Of a stretch of 64,000 bases of DNA, positions 50,200-58,325 are shown piece by piece. Position 1 is the stretch's first letter. Every line of letters starts with the position of its first letter. Below the pieces are notes generated by a model. It had not been told where the DNA came from. It did no database searches and worked only from the letters and a program-made list of their open reading frames with translations. The position numbers and the translations under genes are program-made. The DNA is from an uncultured Ruminococcus sp. (GTDB taxonomy: Bacteria; Bacillota; Clostridia; Oscillospirales; Ruminococcaceae), in the NCBI GenBank assembly GCA_946413815.1, contig CAMKMD010000001.1, forward strand, positions 1 to 64,000, given 5' to 3'.

Positions 50200-51534
50200 T
50201 TAAGGATTAAGTCTGTTGGGTCCACGGAAGAGGAACATAGCCTCCTTGATGTGAAGACCGAGGAGCAGCATGGTAAGACGGTCTACGCCGATACCGAAGC
50301 CGCCGTGAGGAGGACAGCCGTACTTGAAGAATTCAAGATAGAATTTAACGTCCTCTGCAAGACCCTTCTCGTCTGCCTGTGCCTTGAGCTGCTCGTAGCG
50401 GTGCTCTCTCTGAGCACCTGTGGTGATCTCGACACCTCTCCAGATAAGATCATATCCCATAGGTACGCCGTTTTCATCACGCATATGATAGAAGGCTCTC
50501 TGCTCTGCATCGAAATCTGTAACGAAGAGGAATTCGTGACCATAGTGCTTCTTTACCCACTCGTAACTGAGTCTTTCTGCATCTGTGGTAAGATCGCCCT
50601 TTTCGGAATCGTCAACTGTGTAGCCGAACTCTTCCTCAAGTGCCTTGTAGAGGTCTGCCAGCTTAACTACAGGGAAGGGAATCTCGGGCACAACTACCTC
50701 TGTGCCGAAAAGCTCCTGGATCTGGTCGCCGTAGCTCTCCTTAACTTCCTTCAGCATAGCTGTCAGCAGCTCCTCCTCCATCTTCATAACATCACGGAAG
50801 GAGTTGATATAGCTGAACTCAAGATCGAAGCCGGTAAACTCTGTGGTATGCTTGCTGGTAAAGGACTTCTCTGCACGGAATACAGGTCCTACCTCGAAGA
50901 TACGCTCAAAGCCGCTTGCCATAGCCATCTGCTTATAGAACTGCGGGCTCTGTGCAAGGTATGCCTTGCGGTCGAAGTACTGTACCTCGAATACATTTGA
51001 GCCACTCTCACTTGCTGTGCCGATAAGCTTGGGAGTATGTATCTCTATGAACTTCCTGTCGAGCAGGAACTTTCTCATTGCGTTTACCATGACTGTCTGA
51101 ACCTTGAACATGAGCTGGTTCTCGTCTGTTCTCAGGTCGATCCAGCGGTAATCTATTCTCTGGTCGATGCTTGAACGCTCAACCGCTGCCTTCTTCTTGG
51201 TAGCGGGGATATCCTTTCTTGCGATCGGGATCGCATCTGCAATGCTCTCAATAACGATGGAATCCGGTATCATCTCGAGACCGCCCATCTTTACATAGTC
51301 GTTCTCGGATACTATACCCGTTACAGTGAGTACTGAATCTCCTGTGATCTGATCAAGCGTCTCAACCAGCTGCGGAAGCTTTTCCTTCTCAACTGTGATC
51401 TGAAGCTTTCCTGTGATATCCTTTAATACGATGAACGCCATAGCACGGCTGTTGCGGAAGTTCTCAACAAAGCCCTGTACCTTGATGGGAGTGCCGAGAC
51501 TGCTGCGTACATCGGAGATATATGTTCTCTCCAT
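50200..51534 (-). CDS. aspS2: Aspartyl-tRNA synthetase, archaeal/short type
   Basis: A 444-residue class II synthetase of the short AspRS type that lacks the bacterial GAD insertion (bacterial AspS is about 590). An N-terminal OB-fold binds the anticodon (VQGFVENFRNSRAMAFIVL). Motif 2 is in FRAEKSFTSKHTTEFTGFDLE, the active-site strand is YDLIWRGVEITTGAQREHRYE, and motif 3 is GGFGIGVDRLTMLLLGL. Enzymes of this type in bacteria often also charge tRNA-Asn (non-discriminating), with GatCAB finishing Asn-tRNA; which applies here cannot be told. It should not be read as AsnRS: the GAQREHR strand fits AspRS. GGAGG precedes the ATG. Confidence 0.88.
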   Translation of the reverse strand: MERTYISDVRSSLGTPIKVQGFVENFRNSRAMAFIVLKDITGKLQITVEKEKLPQLVETLDQITGDSVLTVTGIVSENDYVKMGGLEMIPDSIVIESIADAIPIARKDIPATKKKAAVERSSIDQRIDYRWIDLRTDENQLMFKVQTVMVNAMRKFLLDRKFIEIHTPKLIGTASESGSNVFEVQYFDRKAYLAQSPQFYKQMAMASGFERIFEVGPVFRAEKSFTSKHTTEFTGFDLEFSYINSFRDVMKMEEELLTAMLKEVKESYGDQIQELFGTEVVVPEIPFPVVKLADLYKALEEEFGYTVDDSEKGDLTTDAERLSYEWVKKHYGHEFLFVTDFDAEQRAFYHMRDENGVPMGYDLIWRGVEITTGAQREHRYEQLKAQADEKGLAEDVKFYLEFFKYGCPPHGGFGIGVDRLTMLLLGLHIKEAMFLFRGPNRLNP

Positions 51535-51589
51535 TTTTATTCCTCCATATATAATGATTCATTTTATTCCGATAAAATGTCCACTTCTT

Positions 51590-51618
51590 TTTATACCACA
51601 TTTTTGCCTTTTTGTCAA
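51590..51618 (-). promoter_or_regulatory. Promoter of aspS2
   Basis: TTGACA (51618-51613), 17 bp, TATAAA (51595-51590) on the minus strand, about 55 bases before the ATG. Confidence 0.8.
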
Positions 51619-51684
51619 GTGTTAAAGGGCAATTGAAACCGTCGCCGGCATCTGTTTTTATACGATGTCTGTGCCGGACAGGCA

Positions 51685-51840
51685 GTGGGGGCGCCGCCCC
51701 CACACCCCTGCCAAAGAGGCGAAGCCTCTCTGGACTCTCATTTCAAAACCGTCTCTCCCCATGAATGGGGAGAGACGGTTTTGCAGCGGGATTCCAAAGG
51801 GACTGTGTCCCTTTGGCGGGAGTTTGAGGGCAGAGCCCTC
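51685..51840. repeat. Array of five different hairpins
   Basis: Consecutive perfect stems: GTGGGGGC/GCCCCCAC (51685-51703), AGAGGC/GCCTCT (51715-51729), AAAACCGTCTCTCCCC/GGGGAGAGACGGTTTT (51745-51782), CCAAAGGGAC/GTCCCTTTGG (51794-51816), GAGGGC/GCCCTC (51826-51840). Loops are 3-6 bases. The set fills the gap between aspS2 and gpmI and has no coding frame I trust. It looks like a multi-palindrome extragenic element. Confidence 0.75.
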
Positions 51841-51870
51841 AATATCTTTCTGTCACAGATACCCGATAAA

Positions 51871-51895
51871 AAACGGACGCCGGTGGCGTCCGTTT
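51871..51895 (-). terminator. Terminator of the glycolytic operon
   Basis: AAACGGACGCC/GGCGTCCGTTT stem, with TTTTTTATCGGG on the minus strand, just past gpmI. Confidence 0.85.
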
Positions 51896-51898
51896 TTA

Positions 51899-53416
51899 TT
51901 ACTTAAGCAGGCACTTGCCTGTCATTTCCTCAGGCTGAGGCACGCCCATGATCCTGAGCATAGTGGGCGCAAGATCAGCAAGAACGCCGCCCTCTGCAAG
52001 CTCGCCGTCAACACCGACTGCAATAAGCGGTACAGGGTTGGTAGTATGAGCTGTGAAGGGGCTTCCGTCGGGCTCCATCATCTTGTCAGCGTTACCGTGG
52101 TCAGCTGTGATAAGAGCTGCGCCGCCCTTTGCGAGGATGGCATCTACCATCTTGCCTACGCACTCATCAACTGCCTCAACAGCCTTTACTGCGGCATCAA
52201 AGATACCTGTGTGGCCTACCATGTCGCAGTTAGCGTAGTTAAGGATGATAACATCATACTTGTCGCTGTTGATAGCCTCGAGTACAGCATCGCATACCTC
52301 GTATGCGCTCATCTCAGGCTTGAGGTCGAAAGTAGGAACATCGGGAGACTTGATGAGGATACGATCCTCGCCCTCGAACTGCTTCTCCTCGCCGCCGTTG
52401 AAGAAGAAGGTAACGTGTGCATACTTCTGTGTCTCGGCGATACGGAGCTGTGTCTTGCCGAGCTTTGCAAGGTACTCGCCCATTGTCATTGTAAGCTGTT
52501 CCGGAGGATAAGCTACTGATACATTAGGCATAGTTGCATCGTACTGAGCCATGCATACGAAGTTTACAGGGAAGAAACCATTCTTTCTCTCGAAGCCTGT
52601 GAACTCAGGATCAACGAATGAACGTGTGATCTGTCTTGCACGGTCAGGACGGAAGTTGAAGAAGATAACGCTGTCATCAGCCTTGATCTTCTCGCCGCCG
52701 GCAATAACTGTAGGAAGCATGAACTCGTCTGTTACGCCGTTTTCGTAGGAGTTCCTTATAGCCTGTACAGGATCTGTCTCCTGTACGCCTTCGCCGTATA
52801 CGAGAGCGGAATAAGCCTTCTCAACTCTGTCCCATGCGTTGTCTCTGTCCATTGCATAGAAACGGCCGGAAATAGTAGCGATCTTTCCGAGACCGATCTT
52901 CCCGAGCTCAGCAACTGCCTCTTCCATATACTCAGCAGCAGATGAGGGAGGAACGTCACGGCCGTCAAGGAAAGCGTGGATGTATACCTTGTCGAGACCG
53001 TTCTTCTTAGCCATTTCTACGATGCCGTAGAGGTGCTCCATGTGGCTGTGTACGCCGCCGGGAGAGAGAAGTCCCATGAGGTGCAGTGCGCTGCCCTTGG
53101 CCTTGCAGTTCTCCATAGCAGCAAGGATAGCCTTGTTGTTGAAGAATGTGCCGTCCTTGATATCCTTTGAGATCTTTACGAGCATCTGGTATACTATGCG
53201 GCCTGCACCGATATTGGTGTGGCCTACCTCGGAGTTGCCCATCTGGCCGTCCGGCAGACCTACATCAAGGCCGCTTGCGCCGATGAGAGTGTTGGGGCAC
53301 TCTGCCATGTACTTGTCAAGGTTGGGCTTCTTTGCGGCAGCGATAGCGTTGCCGTAGGTGTCGGGATTATAGCCGAAGCCGTCCATTATAATAAGTGCTA
53401 CGGGTTTCTTTGACAT
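51899..53416 (-). CDS. gpmI: 2,3-bisphosphoglycerate-independent phosphoglycerate mutase
   Basis: A 505-residue alkaline-phosphatase-superfamily enzyme that interconverts 3- and 2-phosphoglycerate with two Mn2+ ions. Seen are the N-terminal metal Asp in ALIIMDGFGYN, the Ser nucleophile in NSEVGHTNIGAG, ALITADHGNADKM and the His ligand in FTAHTTNPVP. Length is standard. GAAAGGATAATTGAT lies before the ATG. It follows tpiA after a 126-base gap holding a hairpin; no good promoter was found there, so read-through from pgk is likely. Confidence 0.96.
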   Translation of the reverse strand: MSKKPVALIIMDGFGYNPDTYGNAIAAAKKPNLDKYMAECPNTLIGASGLDVGLPDGQMGNSEVGHTNIGAGRIVYQMLVKISKDIKDGTFFNNKAILAAMENCKAKGSALHLMGLLSPGGVHSHMEHLYGIVEMAKKNGLDKVYIHAFLDGRDVPPSSAAEYMEEAVAELGKIGLGKIATISGRFYAMDRDNAWDRVEKAYSALVYGEGVQETDPVQAIRNSYENGVTDEFMLPTVIAGGEKIKADDSVIFFNFRPDRARQITRSFVDPEFTGFERKNGFFPVNFVCMAQYDATMPNVSVAYPPEQLTMTMGEYLAKLGKTQLRIAETQKYAHVTFFFNGGEEKQFEGEDRILIKSPDVPTFDLKPEMSAYEVCDAVLEAINSDKYDVIILNYANCDMVGHTGIFDAAVKAVEAVDECVGKMVDAILAKGGAALITADHGNADKMMEPDGSPFTAHTTNPVPLIAVGVDGELAEGGVLADLAPTMLRIMGVPQPEEMTGKCLLK

Positions 53417-53502
53417 ATCAATTATCCTTTCATTGAGCAGTTATCGCTGCCGGATGACCGGAGCGTTCTTTTTTGTTAAAAAATTGCCAATGCAAATCAA
53501 AT

Positions 53503-53528
53503 CATAGTCCGGGCTTCCCCGGACTATG
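53503..53528 (-). terminator. Hairpin between tpiA and gpmI
   Basis: CATAGTCCGGG/CCCGGACTATG 11-bp stem with loop CTTC. The minus-strand tail (ATTTGATTTGC) is weak, so it probably attenuates rather than stops transcription. Confidence 0.6.
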
Positions 53529-53542
53529 TATCATATTCGCAA

Positions 53543-54319
53543 TCAGCCGTTGATAGCTGCCTGTACGATTGTATTGAAGTCGTTAGCCTTCAGTGAAGCG
53601 CCGCCGATGAGGCCGCCGTCGATATCGGGCTGAGCGAGAAGCTCTGCAGCGTTGCCGGCATTCATGGAGCCGCCGTACTGGATTGTTACAGCATCAGCTG
53701 TAGCCTGGTCGTACTGCTTTGCAAGCTGAGCACGGATGAATGCGCATACTTCCTGAGCCTGTGCAGGTGTAGCTGTAAGGCCTGTACCGATAGCCCATAC
53801 AGGCTCGTAAGCGATAACGACCTTCTTAACGTCCTCTGCTGATACTTCCCAGAGATCAAGCTTGATCTGACGTGCAATAACTTCCTCAGTGATGTTGCAC
53901 TCACGCTCCCACTTGAGCTCGCCTACACATACGATAGGCTTGAGGCCTGCCTTGAGAGCAGCTGCTGTTCTCTTGTTTACAGTCTCGTCTGTCTCGCCGA
54001 AGTACTGTCTTCTCTCACTGTGGCCGATAACTACGTACTCAACTCCGAGCTCTGTGAGCATGGAAGCAGAGATCTCGCCGGTGTATGCTCCGCTCTCAGC
54101 GAAGTGTACGTTCTCAGCGCCGACCTTTACGTTGCTGCCCTCTGTAGCGTTGATAGCTGTCTCGAGGTTTGTGAAAGGTACGCAGGCAATGACCTCTACC
54201 TTGCCCTCAGCGTTAGCTACGAGGGGCTTGATAGCCTCAAGAAGCTCCTTAGCCTCAGGGCGTGTCTTGTTCATCTTCCAGTTACCGGCAATTATTGCCT
54301 TTCTCAGGTTCTTGTTCAT
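53543..54319 (-). CDS. tpiA: Triosephosphate isomerase
   Basis: A 258-residue TIM barrel that interconverts dihydroxyacetone phosphate and glyceraldehyde 3-phosphate. The catalytic residues lie in AGNWKMNKT (Lys), VIGHSERRQYF (His) and AYEPVWAIGTG (Glu), and the phosphate loop is IQYGGSMNAGNA followed by GGLIGGASL. AAAGGAGTAGATACTA lies before the ATG. The gene is the third of the pgk operon, 31 bases after the small membrane protein. Confidence 0.97.
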   Translation of the reverse strand: MNKNLRKAIIAGNWKMNKTRPEAKELLEAIKPLVANAEGKVEVIACVPFTNLETAINATEGSNVKVGAENVHFAESGAYTGEISASMLTELGVEYVVIGHSERRQYFGETDETVNKRTAAALKAGLKPIVCVGELKWERECNITEEVIARQIKLDLWEVSAEDVKKVVIAYEPVWAIGTGLTATPAQAQEVCAFIRAQLAKQYDQATADAVTIQYGGSMNAGNAAELLAQPDIDGGLIGGASLKANDFNTIVQAAING

Positions 54320-54350
54320 TAGTATCTACTCCTTTGATATTATTATCTTC

Positions 54351-54584
54351 TCAGAACTCGATCGCGTCTTCGTCATAATCCAGGCTCCAGTCGTCTGTAT
54401 CAACGAGGCCGCCTGTCTCCTTGTTTACAACATGGTTATTGCTTCCTATAGTCACACCCTTCTTGATGGGGGAAAGGAAGAAGCCGCAAACCATACCGAT
54501 AAGGAAGGAGCATACTGCGAAGAGAATGAAGAACATGGTATTCTCACGGATCTGACTTGTGAAGTTATTAAATTTCTTTTCCAT
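54351..54584 (-). CDS. Small membrane protein between pgk and tpiA
   Basis: The start is the ATG at 54584 after AAAGGGGATGTACCT; an upstream in-frame codon is less likely. The 77-residue protein has a charged start (MEKKFNNFTSQIRENTM), one membrane helix (FFILFAVCSFLIGMVCGFFL, about 18-37), and a short acidic tail ending DDWSLDYDEDAIEF. I do not recognise the family. Its place inside a core glycolytic operon, with no break in strand or spacing, suggests constant high expression. It could tether or regulate an enzyme or be unrelated. Confidence 0.75.
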   Translation of the reverse strand: MEKKFNNFTSQIRENTMFFILFAVCSFLIGMVCGFFLSPIKKGVTIGSNNHVVNKETGGLVDTDDWSLDYDEDAIEF

Positions 54585-54609
54585 AGGTACATCCCCTTTT
54601 ATCACAATA

Positions 54610-54633
54610 AGGGCGAATATCTCTATCCGCCCT
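54610..54633 (-). terminator. Weak hairpin after pgk
   Basis: AGGGCG/CGCCCT stem around a partly pairing ATATC loop, between pgk and the small membrane gene. The minus-strand tail is TTATTG. It could make pgk transcript more abundant than the downstream genes. Confidence 0.4.
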
Positions 54634-54647
54634 GTATGTTTTTATTC

Positions 54648-55868
54648 TTACTTCTCAGCGATAACTGCAACGCCGGGAAGAACCTTGCCCTCAAGGTACT
54701 CAAGTGAAGCGCCGCCGCCTGTTGAGATGTGGCTCATCTTGTCAGCAAATCCGAGCTGGATAGCTGCTGTAGCTGAATCGCCGCCGCCGATGATAGTTGT
54801 TGCATCTGCCTCAGCAAGTGCCTCGCATACTGCAACTGTACCCTTCTTGAGTGTGGGGTTCTCGAATACGCCCATAGGTCCGTTCCATACAACAGTCTTT
54901 GCGTTCTTTGCAGCCTCTGCGAAGATAGCAGCTGTCTTGGGACCGATGTCAAGACCCATCTTGTCAGCAGGGATCTTGTCAGCATCTACATACTCAACCT
55001 CGATCTCAGCATCGATGGGATCAGGGAAGGATGCAGCGATAGCTGTATCAACGGGAAGGAGGATCTTCTTGCCGAGGCTCTCAGCCTTAGCGAGCATCTC
55101 CTTGCAGTAATCAAGCTTCTCATCGTCAACGAGTGACTTACCGATGGAGCCGCCCTGTGCCTTGATGAATGTATATGCCATACCGCCGCCGATGATGAGT
55201 GTATCGCACTTCTCGAGGAGGTTGGAGATAACGTTGAGCTTGTCAGCAACCTTTGCACCGCCGAGGATAGCAACGAAAGGTCTCTCAGGAACCTCTACTG
55301 CGTTTCCGAGGTACTGGATCTCCTTCTGCATCAGGTAGCCTACAGCTGTCTCCTTAACATACTTTGTAACGCCGGCAGTTGAAGCGTGTGCTCTGTGTGC
55401 AGAACCGAAAGCATCCATTACGAATACCTGTCCGTCAACGAGATCAGCAAGCTCCTTGGAGAACTCCTCGCCGTTCTTTGTCTCGTCGTTGCCGCGGAAT
55501 CTTGTGTTCTCAAGAACTACGATCTCGCCGTCCTTCATCTCTGCTACAGCCTTCTTGGCATTCTCGCCTACTACTGTATCGTCAGCAGCGAATGTTACCT
55601 TTGCGGATACCAGCTCAGCAAGTCTTGCAGCAGCAGGTGCGAGGGAGAACTTAGCCTCGGGGCCGTTCTTGGGCTTGCCCAGATGTGAGCAAAGAACGAT
55701 CTTTGCGCCGCCCTCTACCAGCTTGTTGATAGTAGGAAGTGCAGCCTGGATACGGTTATCGTTTGTGATAGCGCCGTCCTTCATGGGAACGTTGAAGTCA
55801 ACTCTTACGAGCACCTTCTTGCCCTTTACGTTAATGTCCTCTACAGTTACCTTGTTTAATCCTGCCAT
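54648..55868 (-). CDS. pgk: Phosphoglycerate kinase
   Basis: The start is the ATG at 55868 (AAAGGATG upstream); 406 residues, normal for the family. It makes ATP from 1,3-bisphosphoglycerate. Landmarks are [12 protein letters not shown], substrate-binding [36 protein letters not shown] and the C-terminal [11 protein letters not shown] followed by [13 protein letters not shown]. It is the first gene of the operon pgk - small membrane protein - tpiA - gpmI; gap and eno are not in the window. Confidence 0.97.
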   Translation of the reverse strand: MAGLNKVTVEDINVKGKKVLVRVDFNVPMKDGAITNDNRIQAALPTINKLVEGGAKIVLCSHLGKPKNGPEAKFSLAPAAARLAELVSAKVTFAADDTVVGENAKKAVAEMKDGEIVVLENTRFRGNDETKNGEEFSKELADLVDGQVFVMDAFGSAHRAHASTAGVTKYVKETAVGYLMQKEIQYLGNAVEVPERPFVAILGGAKVADKLNVISNLLEKCDTLIIGGGMAYTFIKAQGGSIGKSLVDDEKLDYCKEMLAKAESLGKKILLPVDTAIAASFPDPIDAEIEVEYVDADKIPADKMGLDIGPKTAAIFAEAAKNAKTVVWNGPMGVFENPTLKKGTVAVCEALAEADATTIIGGGDSATAAIQLGFADKMSHISTGGGASLEYLEGKVLPGVAVIAEK

Positions 55869-55955
55869 TGTTATGACATCCTTTCGTATTAAAAATCTTT
55901 TGCTTGCCGGGTGAGACCGCTCCGGTTGAACAGTACGCCGCAGCATTCAATATTT

Positions 55956-55984
55956 ATTTTACACTATTCCGGCATTATTTGCAA
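55956..55984 (-). promoter_or_regulatory. Promoter of the pgk operon
   Basis: TTGCAA (55984-55979), 17 bp, TAAAAT (55961-55956) on the minus strand, giving a leader of about 80 bases. Confidence 0.75.
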
Positions 55985-56086
55985 GTGCTTTTTTGATTTT
56001 TTACGGAAAAATTTACATTTGAAATAAGCGGTCATATCGTCATATCTTAACTGAATGAGAGACTGAGTACCAAATATGTGACAAAT

Positions 56087-56150
56087 GTGTTACAGATTGT
56101 GTTACAGTTCGATGAAATATATTGATTTACATCATAAAATATGTTATAAT
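56087..56150 (+). promoter_or_regulatory. Orphan plus-strand promoter with upstream direct repeats
   Basis: TTGATT (56122-56127), 17 bp, TATAAT (56145-56150) points toward the 3' end of the AraC gene with no ORF behind it. Just upstream, GTGTTACAG occurs twice 12 bp apart (56087-56095, 56099-56107). It may drive a short non-coding RNA of about 90 bases ending at the hairpin 56209-56241. Confidence 0.4.
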
Positions 56151-56208
56151 CGCATAAAAGAAAGAATTATACAGCCGATACAACAGAATACTCTTACATA
56201 TATAAATA

Positions 56209-56241
56209 GTAATGCCCGGAGCATTACGTAAATGTCCGGGC
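56209..56241. terminator. Overlapping alternative hairpins
   Basis: GTAATGC/GCATTAC (56209-56227) and GCCCGGA/TCCGGGC (56214-56241) share bases and exclude each other. One or both end the minus-strand AraC gene. No strong T run is seen. Confidence 0.5.
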
Positions 56242-56271
56242 ACGCCTAAAAGGTTATGTAAAAGACGGATG

Positions 56272-57132
56272 TCAGTCATTGAGCTTGAACATCTTCTTGA
56301 ATTCGGTGGGTGTACATCCTTTGGCCTTACGGAAAACACGGTTGAAGGTGGTTATGCTTGAAAAGCCTGACTGCATCGCAATATCAGTTACTGAAAGAGA
56401 GGGGTCGGCCATAAGCCTCTCAGCAGCCTTGATCCGCTTGCTGTTGATATACTGTATGTAGGGCATACCGTTATACTCCTTGAAGATGCGGGAGAAGTGA
56501 TACTTGCTGTAGCCGGCGACCTCAGCAAGCTTCTCAAGGGGCAGCTCATACATATAGTTCTGATTGATGTACTTCATTACAAGGCTGAACTTGCGTGTAT
56601 CATCTGTGCTTACCGCATTTGCAGCACTCTCAGCCTCCGTCAGGGATAACTGGTACTCCCTTGCGGCAGTCAGTATCGAAAGTAGATTCAGAAAGATGTG
56701 TACATCGGCAAGGGGTGACTTGGAATAGTACTCCGTGTAAATGTCAAGCACGCTCTTTCGTGAGATAACATAAAGCTCCTTGCTCAGTTCCTGTGTGATG
56801 TGCATAGCCGATGCAAATACAGGCATAATGTTCTCGAGAGTAGGCAGCCCGCTGAGCATGGCATTATCGCACTGGAAGATGATGCGTCTTCCCTCCTGTG
56901 CAGGCATCGAGTGAAGTTCTCCCGGAGGTATGATAAGTATCTCCTTCTCGTCAAGATGATATTCCTTTCCGCCTGTTGTAACGGTGAAACCGTTCTGGAG
57001 GGGAACAATGATCTCGACAGCATTGTGCCAGTGAACGGGGTATTCCTCGATCTCCTCGTTGTCATAGAGCATAACGAAACGCTGGTTCTCGTATTCGACC
57101 GTCTCGTATACTCCCGATAGATTTTTAATCAT
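56272..57132 (-). CDS. AraC-family regulator with cupin sensor domain
   Basis: The start is the ATG at 57132 (GGAGGAATTGCC upstream); 286 residues. The N-terminal cupin (about 10-150; YPVHWHNAVEIIVPL, EILIIPPGELHSM) should bind a sugar. The C-terminal AraC HTH pair (about 185-280) shows LAEVAGYSKYHFSRIFKEY and IAMQSGFSSITTFNRVFRK with the PTEFKK end. It is transcribed divergently from the GH3/ABC operon 277 bases away and is very probably its activator. Confidence 0.9.
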   Translation of the reverse strand: MIKNLSGVYETVEYENQRFVMLYDNEEIEEYPVHWHNAVEIIVPLQNGFTVTTGGKEYHLDEKEILIIPPGELHSMPAQEGRRIIFQCDNAMLSGLPTLENIMPVFASAMHITQELSKELYVISRKSVLDIYTEYYSKSPLADVHIFLNLLSILTAAREYQLSLTEAESAANAVSTDDTRKFSLVMKYINQNYMYELPLEKLAEVAGYSKYHFSRIFKEYNGMPYIQYINSKRIKAAERLMADPSLSVTDIAMQSGFSSITTFNRVFRKAKGCTPTEFKKMFKLND

Positions 57133-57409
57133 GGCAATTCCTCCTGACCATTTATTGTGATGGAAATCATTGAAAATCAATTATTGTTCTGTGTAAAACA
57201 GCGAAAAACTCGCCCTATCTTGGTAATAAACCATAAATAATAGTATGTCCTTTAAGCATATTATACACCAAACAGATAATTATTGTAAAGAGCGTTTGAA
57301 TATTTTGTGCAATTTCAGCAATATTTGATTTACGCCCCGCAATTTTTGGTTAGTATAATATGTGATAAAGATATATAATTATTGTAGTGAATTACGAGAG
57401 GGGCATATT
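57133..57409. promoter_or_regulatory. Divergent control region of the sugar-uptake operon
   Basis: An AT-rich gap without a gene. Two TATAAT boxes (about 57353 and 57375) face the operon but neither has a consensus -35 box, the pattern of an activator-dependent promoter. AATATT repeats flank TTGTGCAATTTCAGC at about 57300-57326, a possible AraC site. Confidence 0.5.
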
Positions 57410-58303
57410 ATGAAAGTAAAATGTTATGAGATAAACTACAGTAATTACGGACGCTGTATATGCCTCGAAAACGGCAACATCAAGCTGCTCGTGACAGTTG
57501 ATGTGGGCCCGAGGATAGTTTTCTTCGGTTTCTGCAAGGGCAGCAACATACTGTTCGAGGACACCGAGAGAAACTTCTATGAGATCAATAAAGGCTACGG
57601 AGTATGGTATGCATACGGCGGACACCGCATCTGGTGTGCACCTGAAAAGATGCCAGAAACATATTTCCCTGACAATACAAAGGTCAATGTGGAATATGAC
57701 GGCACAAAGCTGACCCTGACCCCCGAAAAGACAGCCTTTGGCAAACAGTTCAGCCTTGTTTGCATGATGGATGAAAATAATACGGTATATGTAGAGAACA
57801 GGATCACAAACTGTTCAAGCAAGCCTGCCGACTTCGCTCCCTGGTCAATTACGGGGCTTGCAGGCGGAGGCACGGAGATCATTCCACTTTGTACTGACGA
57901 CAACGGTTTTCTCCCCAACAGGACTATGGCCCTGTGGAGTTACTCTGACATAAAGGACGAGCGCTTCACTCTGTGTGACAAATACGCAGTACTGAAGCAT
58001 GACCCGTCAAATAAAAAAGCTTTCAAAGCCGGATTCAATGTCACAGGCGGACAGGTCGTATACATACTTAACGACATGATCCTCCGCAAGTCCTTTGACG
58101 GCTACAAGAATATAGATTATCCGGATTTCTGCTGCAACTTCGAGACCTATACCAACGATCTGTTCCTTGAATGCGAACTGCTTGGTGAGATGAAGAAGTA
58201 TCAGCCCGGCGAAACAGCGATCATCAAGGAAAAATGGGAGCTGATACGCAACGAGGGCGATGCAGAATCCGCGATAAAAGGCTACATCAGCGAGCTCAGC
58301 TGA
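57410..58303 (+). CDS. Galactose-mutarotase-like (DUF4380-like) protein
   Basis: The start is the ATG at 57410 after GAGAGGGGC; 297 residues, cytoplasmic. It is a beta-sandwich protein resembling aldose-1-epimerase-like DUF4380 proteins: VDVGPRIVFFGF near the start, GGHRIWCAPEKMP (about 72-85), then ITNCSSKPADFAPWSIT and a late YTNDLFLECELLG strand. The paired His/Glu sites of true mutarotases are not obvious. As the first gene before a GH3 and a sugar ABC transporter it may convert anomers of imported or released sugars. Sugar specificity is unknown. Confidence 0.75.
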   Translation: MKVKCYEINYSNYGRCICLENGNIKLLVTVDVGPRIVFFGFCKGSNILFEDTERNFYEINKGYGVWYAYGGHRIWCAPEKMPETYFPDNTKVNVEYDGTKLTLTPEKTAFGKQFSLVCMMDENNTVYVENRITNCSSKPADFAPWSITGLAGGGTEIIPLCTDDNGFLPNRTMALWSYSDIKDERFTLCDKYAVLKHDPSNKKAFKAGFNVTGGQVVYILNDMILRKSFDGYKNIDYPDFCCNFETYTNDLFLECELLGEMKKYQPGETAIIKEKWELIRNEGDAESAIKGYISELS

Positions 58304-58325
58304 CGGGCCCGAAAGGAGAATCCAC

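Noticed and set aside
50200-51534. Asparaginyl-tRNA synthetase
   Set aside because: The OB-fold, GAQREHR strand and overall pattern fit short AspRS better than AsnRS.
51665-52519. Plus-strand 284-codon frame over the hairpin array and gpmI
   Set aside because: Runs through palindromes and is antisense to gpmI; no ribosome site.
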